From assembly GCA_002404895.1 (NCBI GenBank), contig DHKO01000019.1, positions 1-64,000 on the forward strand: 64,000 bases of DNA, read 5' to 3'. Positions within the stretch are counted from its first letter, which is position 1; each line of letters starts with the position of its first letter. Below are positions 42,866 through 50,358 of this stretch, piece by piece. The notes below the pieces were generated by a model, which worked only from the letters and a program-made list of their open reading frames with translations, had not been told where the DNA came from and did not search any database. Source of the DNA: Treponema sp. UBA4692 (lineage in GTDB: Bacteria > Spirochaetota > Spirochaetia > Treponematales > Treponemataceae). Position numbers and translations under genes: made by a program.

Positions 42866-43204
42866 TTGGATAATGAAAAAGTAAAAAATGCTATTTCCGC
42901 TCATGAAATTCCAGACGGCTTTATAAAAGTGACTGATAAGCCGGTTCAGGGACTGACATCAGAACAAAAAGCGATTCTAAATAGAAAAGGAAACGTTCTT
43001 TTTAATGAAGGAAAATATGACGCGGCGTGCAGAATTTTCGTTACAACTGGATATTCAGACGGTCTGACCAGAATCGGCGACTTGTACGCGAAGCAAAGCA
43101 AAAGCCTTGCAGCCTTGAAATATTATGTTCTCGCAAGAGATAAAAAAAAGGCTGAGCCGATTTTAGAAAAACTGTCGAAGCTAATTTCAGCAATTATAAA
43201 ATAA
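42866..43204 (+). CDS. Hypothetical small protein
   Basis: 112 residues, TTG start after AGGAT; the nearby ATG is out of frame. The middle (RKGNVLFNEGKYDAACRIFVTTGYSDGLTRIGDLYAKQSKSLAALKYY) has the helical, alternating pattern of TPR motifs and precedes a TPR gene by 41 bases. The C-terminal helix is Lys-rich. No family recognised; the coding call rests on the protein-like composition and spacing. Confidence 0.65.
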   Translation: MDNEKVKNAISAHEIPDGFIKVTDKPVQGLTSEQKAILNRKGNVLFNEGKYDAACRIFVTTGYSDGLTRIGDLYAKQSKSLAALKYYVLARDKKKAEPILEKLSKLISAIIK

Positions 43205-43245
43205 TTTCATAAAATGGAATTCAAAAAGTTAAAATGAGGTAAAAA

Positions 43246-44397
43246 ATGAGCGATGATTTACTGAAGGAATTTGAGCTTCCGCGCACCGAAAACGATTTTC
43301 CGCTTGCGCAGGCGGAAAAAACAAACAGCGAGATTTCCGAGCTTTCCAAAAAAGGCTATCAAAAGCTAAAAGAGAACAATATTGAAGAGGCGGAAATCTT
43401 CTTTGCAAAAATTTTGACGCTCGAAGAAAACAACAACTATGCCCTCGTCGGGCTTGGCGACAGCCAAAGAAAGCAGAATAATTTCAAGGAAGCGATTGAT
43501 TATTACACAAAATGCCTTTCATATCATCCTGGAAACAATTACGCGCTGTTCGGGCTTGCCGACTGCTATAAGGCTCTCGGTCAGTATCACAAGGCGATTG
43601 AAATTTGGGAGCAATATCTAATTCATGATGACCGGAACATCACAGTTTTGACGAGAGTTGCGGATGCTTATAGAAAAATCAAGGATTTCAAAAAGTCAAA
43701 GGAATTTTATTTGAAAGTTCTCGATATGGAGACGGACAATTCCTACGCGCTCATCGGGCTTGGTCATCTTCACTATGACTTCAAGGAATACAAGGACGCT
43801 TTGTATTACTGGACTGAAATGCTTGAAAAAAATGTGGAATTCGCGGATATACGTGTTCTGACCTCAATCGGAAACTGCTACAGAAAGCTTAAGACTTTTG
43901 ACAAGGGAATTCCGTATTTTGAAAAGACGCTTGCCCGCGACCCGAAAAATTTCTACGCGCTGTTCGGGCTTGCCGACTGCTACAGAGGAATGAACCAGCA
44001 GTTCAAGTCGATTGAATACTGGAACAAAATTCTTGAAATCGACCCTAACAATAAAGTCATCTTGGCGCGCGCAGGCGACGCTTACAGAAACACTGGCGAT
44101 TACAAGACAGCCGAGGCGTATTACAACAAGGCGTTGAGCATTGAATTTGACATTTACGCGGCTTTAGGGCTTGCTCTAATCGATAAAGGCGAGGGAAAAT
44201 TCGAGAATGCGATTGAGCGGCTGAACTCGCTTATAAAAATCGACCCGAAAAATTACAGGTTTTATGTTGACGTGGCGGACTGCTACTTGAAAATCAACAG
44301 AAAAGATGCTGCTCTGGAAGTTCTGAAAGGCTTTGGAAAGCAGGGTGTGAAGAGTCCTGCGATAACCGATATGATTTCAAGGCTTGAAAGCGCGTAA
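43246..44397 (+). CDS. Tetratricopeptide-repeat protein
   Basis: 383 residues made almost entirely of about nine TPR units of 34 residues, with no signal peptide, so cytoplasmic. Repeating signatures: NNYALFGLADCYKALGQYHK, NFYALFGLADCYRGMNQQFK, NSYALIGLGHLHYDFKEYKD. Two repeats share about 28 identical bases (near 43540 and 43956), pointing to recent internal duplication. Probably a scaffold; partner unknown. GAGG SD. Confidence 0.88.
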   Translation: MSDDLLKEFELPRTENDFPLAQAEKTNSEISELSKKGYQKLKENNIEEAEIFFAKILTLEENNNYALVGLGDSQRKQNNFKEAIDYYTKCLSYHPGNNYALFGLADCYKALGQYHKAIEIWEQYLIHDDRNITVLTRVADAYRKIKDFKKSKEFYLKVLDMETDNSYALIGLGHLHYDFKEYKDALYYWTEMLEKNVEFADIRVLTSIGNCYRKLKTFDKGIPYFEKTLARDPKNFYALFGLADCYRGMNQQFKSIEYWNKILEIDPNNKVILARAGDAYRNTGDYKTAEAYYNKALSIEFDIYAALGLALIDKGEGKFENAIERLNSLIKIDPKNYRFYVDVADCYLKINRKDAALEVLKGFGKQGVKSPAITDMISRLESA

Positions 44398-44420
44398 AAA
44401 TCTCTTTATCATAATTTCCT

Positions 44421-45464
44421 ATGTCAGAAACGTCAGAAAAAATTGTCCTCAGCGGCTTAATGCCAGAAGAAATTTGTGGAAAACTCGGATTAAAGCAGTC
44501 TTTTCGCGGAAAGCAGATTTTTCAATGGATTGGAAAAGGCGCGGAAAGTTTTGACGAGATGTCGAATTTGAGCGTCCAGCTTCGTGAAGAATTAAAGAGA
44601 AAAGCTGTTTTGCGTTCGACTTCCGTCTCAAAGGTTTTGAAAGATCCGGACGGAACGATAAAACTTCAAATTTCTCTCAGCGACGGGCTTGCAGTTGAGA
44701 CTGTTCTTCTAACAGACCGTGAAAACCGCAAGACAGCCTGCGTTTCCTGTCAGGTGGGCTGCGCAATGAAATGCGCTTTTTGCCAGACAGGCGCGTTAGG
44801 GCTTGCAAGAAATCTTTCAGCTGGCGAGATTGTCGAGCAGTTTCTTCATCTTGAAAAACACGCTGGAACTTTGGACAACATAGTCTTTATGGGGATGGGA
44901 GAGCCGATGATGAATCTTCCGAATGTCCGCAAGGCGATTGAAATTCTCACAAACAAAGATGGAAGAGGGCTTTCCGGCAGAAGAATAACCTTGTCAACTT
45001 CCGGCGTTATAAAAGGAATTTATGACTTGGCAGACAACGGACCTGCAATCAGGCTGGCGGTCTCCCTTACGACTGCCGATGTGGATTTGAGGGAAAAGAT
45101 TATGCCGATTTCAAGGGCAAATCCGCTTCCAGCACTTAGAAAAGCAATCGAATATTTCACACAGAAAACCGGAAAGCGCGTAACTCTTGAGGCTGCCCTG
45201 CTTCACGACACAAACACGAGCATCGAAAGCGCGACAAATATGATAAATTTTGCGCGGAATCTCGATGTTCATCTTAATCTTATTCCTTGGAATCCTGTCG
45301 AAGGCTTGCCTTTTTCAGAACCGAGCGGAAAAGAATGCAAGAATTTTGTCTATCATCTTGAAAAAGCGGGTCTGAATGTTACACTCAGGACAAGGCGCGG
45401 AAGAGAAATCGGCGGAGCTTGCGGCCAGCTTGGGAAAACGCTTTCTGACAAAATCAAGGGCTAG
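44421..45464 (+). CDS. rlmN: Dual-specificity RNA methyltransferase RlmN
   Basis: Radical-SAM enzyme making m2A2503 in 23S rRNA and m2A37 in tRNA. 347 residues. Cluster motif CAMKCAFC (CxxxCxxC), GMGEPMMNL, and the C-terminal methyl-carrying Cys in GREIGGACGQL. N-terminal accessory domain KQSFRGKQIFQWIGKG is present. Confidence 0.96.
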   Translation: MSETSEKIVLSGLMPEEICGKLGLKQSFRGKQIFQWIGKGAESFDEMSNLSVQLREELKRKAVLRSTSVSKVLKDPDGTIKLQISLSDGLAVETVLLTDRENRKTACVSCQVGCAMKCAFCQTGALGLARNLSAGEIVEQFLHLEKHAGTLDNIVFMGMGEPMMNLPNVRKAIEILTNKDGRGLSGRRITLSTSGVIKGIYDLADNGPAIRLAVSLTTADVDLREKIMPISRANPLPALRKAIEYFTQKTGKRVTLEAALLHDTNTSIESATNMINFARNLDVHLNLIPWNPVEGLPFSEPSGKECKNFVYHLEKAGLNVTLRTRRGREIGGACGQLGKTLSDKIKG

Positions 45465-45533
45465 GCATATCTATTGAAATTTAAGGACATACATTTTATA
45501 ATAAAATAATCATATTTATGGAGATGTTCGTAA

Positions 45534-45743
45534 ATGGAAAAGAAAATATATGTTGATGGAATGTTCGACCCGGACACAGCCAGCAAAGTTGGCGCGGCTG
45601 TGAAAGCTGTTGCTGGCGTAACAAACTGCAATGCGAATTCTGACAAGTCTCAGGTTCTTGTCGATTTTGATGAAAGTGTCGCTGGCATTGAAGATGCTAT
45701 AAACGCTGCAATTTCTTCTGTCGGAATCACAGTTTTAGGCTAA
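45534..45743 (+). CDS. HMA-like small protein without the metal-binding CxxC
   Basis: 69 residues. The spacing of strands and helices (IYVDGMFDPDTASKVGAAVKAVAGV...SQVLVDFDESVAGIEDAINAAISSVG) is that of a heavy-metal-associated domain. Where chaperones have GMTCxxC, this one has GMFDPDT, so it probably does not carry copper in the usual way. Its only Cys is in VTNCNAN. SD GGAG-like before the ATG. It precedes a dehydrogenase by 18 bases; role unknown. Confidence 0.8.
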   Translation: MEKKIYVDGMFDPDTASKVGAAVKAVAGVTNCNANSDKSQVLVDFDESVAGIEDAINAAISSVGITVLG

Positions 45744-45761
45744 AAAAACAGGACTAAAAAA

Positions 45762-46715
45762 ATGAAACTTACTGTTCTTGATGGCCACGGCTTAAATCCT
45801 GGCGATCTTTCTTGGGATTGTGTGAAATCCCTTGTCGATGATTTTTCTGTTTATGACCGTTCGCCTCAAGAGCTTGTGGCTGAAAGAATTGGCGACAGTC
45901 AGCTGGTTCTTCTTAACAAAGTAAATATCACAAAAGATATTGTTTCAAAATGCAAAAATTTGAAATATATCGGGGTTCTTGCGACCGGCTATAATGTTGT
46001 AGATACAAAAGCTTGCCGTGAAGCTGGAATCACAGTAACGAATATTCCTTCCTACAGCACAGAAGCTGTTGCTCAGCACGTCTTTTCTTTTATTCTGAAT
46101 TTTTCAAATCAAGTTGAAAAGCATAACCAGTCAGTTCAAAATGGCGGTTGGATAAAAAGTCCCGATTTTTGCTACTGGCTTACCCCCCTTTTTGAGCTTG
46201 CCGGAAAAACACTTGGAATTTTCGGATTCGGTCATATCGGTCAAAAAGTTGCGCAGATTGCGCATGCATTTGGAATGAATGTTCAGATTTGCGTTCATAA
46301 CGAAAAATCTTTCACAGGAAACGAAAAATCTGTTTCTTTTGAAGAGCTTTTGAAGACATCCGATTTTGTTACGCTTCATGCTCCAATGACATCTCAGACA
46401 GAAAAAATCATAAATAAGGAAAGCTTGTCTTTGATGAAAAAATCTGCCTATCTGATAAATACTGCGCGCGGAGGTCTTGTTGACGAGGCTGTTGTAAGAG
46501 ACGCGCTTGAAAACGGTTCGATTTCAGGATATGCGGCGGATGTTATCTTGAATGAACCGATGAAAGCAGACTGTCCTCTTTACAAGGCGAAAAACTGCGT
46601 GATTACGCCCCATCTTGCTTGGGCGCCGTTCGAGACACGAAAGCGGCTTCTTGGAATTGAGGTTGACAATATCAAAAGCTTCTTGAACGGAAATCCTATA
46701 AACGTTGTAAACTAA
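45762..46715 (+). CDS. D-2-hydroxyacid dehydrogenase (glycerate dehydrogenase-like)
   Basis: 317 residues, NAD-dependent oxidoreductase. Rossmann motif GIFGFGHIGQKV; substrate-binding region GVLATGYNVVDTKAC; catalytic Arg in NTARGGLVDE, then Glu in NEPM and His in TPHLAW. Closest by pattern to glycerate/hydroxypyruvate dehydrogenases (HprA type), but the substrate is not fixed. Sits 29 bases before leuC. Confidence 0.87.
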   Translation: MKLTVLDGHGLNPGDLSWDCVKSLVDDFSVYDRSPQELVAERIGDSQLVLLNKVNITKDIVSKCKNLKYIGVLATGYNVVDTKACREAGITVTNIPSYSTEAVAQHVFSFILNFSNQVEKHNQSVQNGGWIKSPDFCYWLTPLFELAGKTLGIFGFGHIGQKVAQIAHAFGMNVQICVHNEKSFTGNEKSVSFEELLKTSDFVTLHAPMTSQTEKIINKESLSLMKKSAYLINTARGGLVDEAVVRDALENGSISGYAADVILNEPMKADCPLYKAKNCVITPHLAWAPFETRKRLLGIEVDNIKSFLNGNPINVVN

Positions 46716-46744
46716 TTTTATAAAAACTCTAGAGGTACAAAAAA

Positions 46745-48031
46745 ATGGGGAAAACCATTGCACAAAAAATTTTTGATTCTCATCTTGTGGACAAGCCATT
46801 TTCTGGAACTTATGTTCTGAAGCTTGACCGCGTGTTTTGCCATGAGATTACAACTCCTGTCGCAATCAATGATTTGTCTGAGCGCGGAAAAGACCGTGTT
46901 TTTGACCCGACAAAAATCAAGGCTGTAATTGACCACGTAACACCGGCTAAAGACAGCAAAACTGCAACTCAAGGAAAAATCCTAAGAGACTGGGCAAGAC
47001 GCAACAATATTAAAGATTTTTTTGACATTGGCGCGAACGGCGTTTGCCATGCTATTTTCCCGGAAAAAGGATTTGTCCGCCCTGGATTTACTGTAATCAT
47101 GGGAGACAGCCACACTTGCACTCACGGCGCATTCGGAGCTTTTGCCGCTGGAGTCGGAACAACAGACCTTGAAGTTGGGATATTGAAAGGCGTCTGCTCT
47201 TTTAAGGAACCAAAAACAATTAAATTTGTCTTGAATGGAAAATTGAAGGACGGCGTTTATGCGAAGGATGTTATTCTTCATCTGATTGGAAAAATCGGCG
47301 TGAACGGCGCGACAAACTGCGTTGTAGAATTTACAGGCCCAGTCATTGACAATATGGGAATGGAAGAGCGCATGACTCTCTGCAATATGGCTGTGGAGGC
47401 CGGCGGAACAAGCGGAATCTGCTTCCCTGATGAGAAAACTGTCGATTATCTTTGGGAATTCATCAAGGATGAGTACAAGTCAAGAGAAGATGCGATTGCA
47501 GATTATTCAAAATGGCGCGATGACGAGGACGCTGTTTACGAGAAAGTAATCACAGAAGATTTGTCGAATCTTGAGCCTGTATGCACAATAAACTACAAGC
47601 CTGACCAGATTAAGAAAATTTCAGAGATGAAAGGAACTCATGTTGATCAGGTTTACATTGGCTCCTGCACAAACGGACGAATTTCAGACCTTAGAATTGC
47701 TGCAAAAGTTTTGAAAGGACATCATCTTGCGGATGGAACTCGCGGAATTGTTTCTCCTGCGACACCAAAAATCTACAAAATGGCTGTTGATGAAGGCTTG
47801 ATTGACATTTTTCTTGAAGCTGGCTTCTGTGTGACAAACCCTACTTGCGGGGCTTGTCTTGGAATGTCTAACGGCGTTCTTGCAGAGGGCGAAGTTTGCG
47901 CCTCGACAACAAACAGGAACTTCAACGGACGGATGGGAAAAGGCGGAATGGTTCATCTTATGAGTCCAGCTTCGGCTGCTGCTACTGCAATCGCTGGAAC
48001 AATCACAAATTCTGAACTTTACAAAGGATAA
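46745..48031 (+). CDS. leuC: 3-isopropylmalate dehydratase large subunit (LeuC/HacA type)
   Basis: Aconitase-family dehydratase with a [4Fe-4S] cluster. Cys ligands are visible in IGSCTNGR and NPTCGACLG. 428 residues, the short form of the LeuC/homoaconitase group used in archaea and many anaerobes. HVTPAKDSKTA and GDSHTCTHGAFGAFAAGVGTTD are typical. Leucine synthesis is the likely role, but leuA and leuB are not here; homoaconitate or methylmalate substrates remain possible. leuD follows. Confidence 0.92.
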   Translation: MGKTIAQKIFDSHLVDKPFSGTYVLKLDRVFCHEITTPVAINDLSERGKDRVFDPTKIKAVIDHVTPAKDSKTATQGKILRDWARRNNIKDFFDIGANGVCHAIFPEKGFVRPGFTVIMGDSHTCTHGAFGAFAAGVGTTDLEVGILKGVCSFKEPKTIKFVLNGKLKDGVYAKDVILHLIGKIGVNGATNCVVEFTGPVIDNMGMEERMTLCNMAVEAGGTSGICFPDEKTVDYLWEFIKDEYKSREDAIADYSKWRDDEDAVYEKVITEDLSNLEPVCTINYKPDQIKKISEMKGTHVDQVYIGSCTNGRISDLRIAAKVLKGHHLADGTRGIVSPATPKIYKMAVDEGLIDIFLEAGFCVTNPTCGACLGMSNGVLAEGEVCASTTNRNFNGRMGKGGMVHLMSPASAAATAIAGTITNSELYKG

Positions 48032-48079
48032 AATGCACGGCGACATTCGCCTTGTTAAAAAACATAAAGGGGAAATTTT

Positions 48080-48613
48080 ATGAAAGCATTCGGTGGACCG
48101 GTACTTTTTTTGGATCGCTCAGACATAAACACTGACGAAATCATTCCTGCAAAATATTTGACAGAAATTTCAAAACAGGCTTTGAAGCCTTATTGTCTTG
48201 AAGACCTTAAGCTCGAGAGCTTTGACGCAAAACGTGATGTTCCTGGAAAAAAAGTTATCATAACGCGCGAGAATTTCGGCTGCGGCTCAAGCCGTGAGCA
48301 TGCTCCGTGGGCACTTGAAGTAAACGGAATCTACACAGTAATCGCTCCGAACTTCGCGCGCATTTTCAGACAGAATATGTATAACTGCGGACTTCTTGCT
48401 CTTGATATGCCAAAACGCGACATCGATGATATGTTCCGCACTTTTGCAGACAAGGATTGCGAGTGCAAAATCGAGCAAAAGGAAGACGGCACATGGAAAG
48501 TTAAGCTGATTGCAGGTTCGCTTTCAAAAAGCTACCCTTTCAAGCTCGAGGGCTTTGAAAAGGCTTTGATTGAAAATGAAGGCTGGATTGGCTACGCCGA
48601 GTCAAAATACTAA
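48080..48613 (+). CDS. leuD: 3-isopropylmalate dehydratase small subunit
   Basis: Swivel subunit of the LeuCD dehydratase. 177 residues; LDRSDINTDEIIPAKYLT at the start and NFGCGSSREHAPWAL hold substrate-binding residues. SD GGGGA. Terminator directly downstream. Confidence 0.93.
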   Translation: MKAFGGPVLFLDRSDINTDEIIPAKYLTEISKQALKPYCLEDLKLESFDAKRDVPGKKVIITRENFGCGSSREHAPWALEVNGIYTVIAPNFARIFRQNMYNCGLLALDMPKRDIDDMFRTFADKDCECKIEQKEDGTWKVKLIAGSLSKSYPFKLEGFEKALIENEGWIGYAESKY

Positions 48614-48623
48614 TAATTGCTAA

Positions 48624-48651
48624 GGGCTTTCTTTTTGGGAAGCCCTTTTTT
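48624..48651 (+). terminator. Intrinsic terminator after leuD
   Basis: GGGCTTTC (48624-48631) pairs with GGAAGCCC (one G-U pair), then six T ending directly before the ATG of the next gene. Confidence 0.8.
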
Positions 48652-49359
48652 ATGACTTTATTTTCTTTAGCAGAATTTATATTTGTTGCCATTTTTCTCA
48701 TTTTTCCGCCTCTTATTAACGCTCCAGAAAATGAAATCTTGGCTCTCGATTTTTCAAAAGGTTATTCAATTTCAACTTATGCTGTTTTTCTTGTTTCGCT
48801 TTTTATATTTGCGGAAAGAAATTATTCAGAGAAGAAAAATAATAAAAAAAGCGTTTCTAATGCAAAAAAATCCAGTTTAATCGAGAAAACAAGTGTCGGA
48901 ACAGTCTGCCTTGGAGCGATTTTTATCGTTTCTGCTGTTTTTCAGGCTTTTTCCTTGCTTGAAAACAAAGGCAGCTTTAAATCTCAGACAATAATTTTTC
49001 CGGAAAGTTTTTTTTATTTTGCAAGTTTTTTTACAGGAACTTTTTTTGCGGCGTTTTCAGAGGAAGTGATTTACCGTTTTTATCTTCCAGACGCGCTAAA
49101 AAATAACATAAAAATTTTAAGTCTCGGCAGGCTGAATTGTGAAAAATCAAAAGCGTTGAATTTGCTGTTTGAGCTTTTATCAGTCTGCATTTTTGCATTG
49201 AGCCATCGCTATTTAGGACTTCTTTCCGTTTTTAACGCATTTTTTTCAGGATTTATTCTAAGATTCTGCATGATAAAATCGAAGTCCGTGTTTGTTCCGT
49301 TTTTGATTCATTCAGTTTACAATTTTTCAGTTTTTCTTTTTGCCAGATTTATTAGCTAA
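48652..49359 (+). CDS. CPBP-family intramembrane metalloprotease
   Basis: 235 residues with about seven hydrophobic segments. The CPBP (CAAX/Abi) signature is complete: EEVIYR with paired Glu and Arg, a His in FALSHRYLG, and HSVYN near the C-terminus. Family members cleave or process membrane proteins and some give bacteriocin immunity. The start ATG touches the leuD terminator and has no SD, so a downstream start or a separate promoter cannot be excluded. It converges with the next gene, four bases away. Confidence 0.78.
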   Translation: MTLFSLAEFIFVAIFLIFPPLINAPENEILALDFSKGYSISTYAVFLVSLFIFAERNYSEKKNNKKSVSNAKKSSLIEKTSVGTVCLGAIFIVSAVFQAFSLLENKGSFKSQTIIFPESFFYFASFFTGTFFAAFSEEVIYRFYLPDALKNNIKILSLGRLNCEKSKALNLLFELLSVCIFALSHRYLGLLSVFNAFFSGFILRFCMIKSKSVFVPFLIHSVYNFSVFLFARFIS

Positions 49360-49362
49360 AGG

Positions 49363-50358
49363 CTAAATTTCGAAGGCTGACTCTATTTTTTTCAATGTCC
49401 AGCTGCTAATTTCGTAAACAGCATTTATTGATTGAAGGGATTTTAAATTTTGAGAATTCAATTCTGATGAAAAAATCTTCTTGGAGCAAATGAAATTTCC
49501 GTCCGACATTTTTTGAAACGACATGATAGAAGTCAATCCTCTTCCATCTTCAATTCTCAAAGAAGAATAACAAGATGCAAAGTCAAATTGAGCGTCGCTT
49601 TTGTTTCCATGGCGCAAAGTTAAAATTTCAGATTTTACAGCTTGAAAAGCAATATTTTCGTCTGAAAATGAAATCTGTCTTGTAGAATCTGAATCTTTCG
49701 TTCCGTTAAGAGAATATGTCATTTTTACAGGATTCTTGATTTCTAGAAAAATGCTTCCGTCTGCCCAATAATTGAAATTTTGCGTGAGAAACTGTGAAAC
49801 ATCATCTTCGATTTCATAAAAAGTTCCAGAAGCGAAAATGGTTATCCTGTTTAAAAGCTGATTCTGTGAAGAAAAGCAAATTTGAGAAATAAGAGAATTT
49901 TTTGAATCATAAAATGAAACAATTTTTCCTTTGAATGAAAAATCTCCATAACCTGTATTATTTTTTAGACTTTCGGCAGAAATAAAGCTGTTTTTATGTA
50001 TATTTTTTTCGACATTATTGTAATCGTTTTTGCTGATTTTATAAAGTTTTCTTATTTTTGTAAAATTATTCAGTAAAAGCCCGATGACTTTTGAGTCCGC
50101 AAAATCATTTTTTCCGTCTTGCTGAACAAAAAAAAATTCATCTATTTTTTTTATTGAAATTTCATTTTCGTTTTCACTCGCCCCGCCTTGAATAGCAATC
50201 AGGCTGACATCATTTTTATATTTAGGATTCAGGAGAGCTGAATCAATGGACTGTTGCTTTGAAAAAGAATCGTTTGAAAAAAAGAATGTCAAAACGAAAA
50301 CCGCAATTGAAAAACAGAAAATGACGAAGAGAATCTTGTTCAAATCTTTAGGCTTCAT
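49363..50358 (-). CDS. Membrane-anchored exported protein, DUF4340-like, partner of GldFG-type ABC system
   Basis: 331 residues from ATG at 50358 (MKPKDLNKILFV) after GGGG; a longer frame upstream lies within the previous gene. One N-terminal membrane anchor, then an extracytoplasmic beta-rich domain (KKIDEFFFVQQDGKNDFADSKVIG, LLNNFTKIRKLYKISKNDYN). This pattern fits DUF4340 proteins found next to ABC permease/auxiliary genes. The start overlaps the permease gene by 11 bases. Third member of the ABC unit. Confidence 0.72.
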   Translation of the reverse strand: MKPKDLNKILFVIFCFSIAVFVLTFFFSNDSFSKQQSIDSALLNPKYKNDVSLIAIQGGASENENEISIKKIDEFFFVQQDGKNDFADSKVIGLLLNNFTKIRKLYKISKNDYNNVEKNIHKNSFISAESLKNNTGYGDFSFKGKIVSFYDSKNSLISQICFSSQNQLLNRITIFASGTFYEIEDDVSQFLTQNFNYWADGSIFLEIKNPVKMTYSLNGTKDSDSTRQISFSDENIAFQAVKSEILTLRHGNKSDAQFDFASCYSSLRIEDGRGLTSIMSFQKMSDGNFICSKKIFSSELNSQNLKSLQSINAVYEISSWTLKKIESAFEI

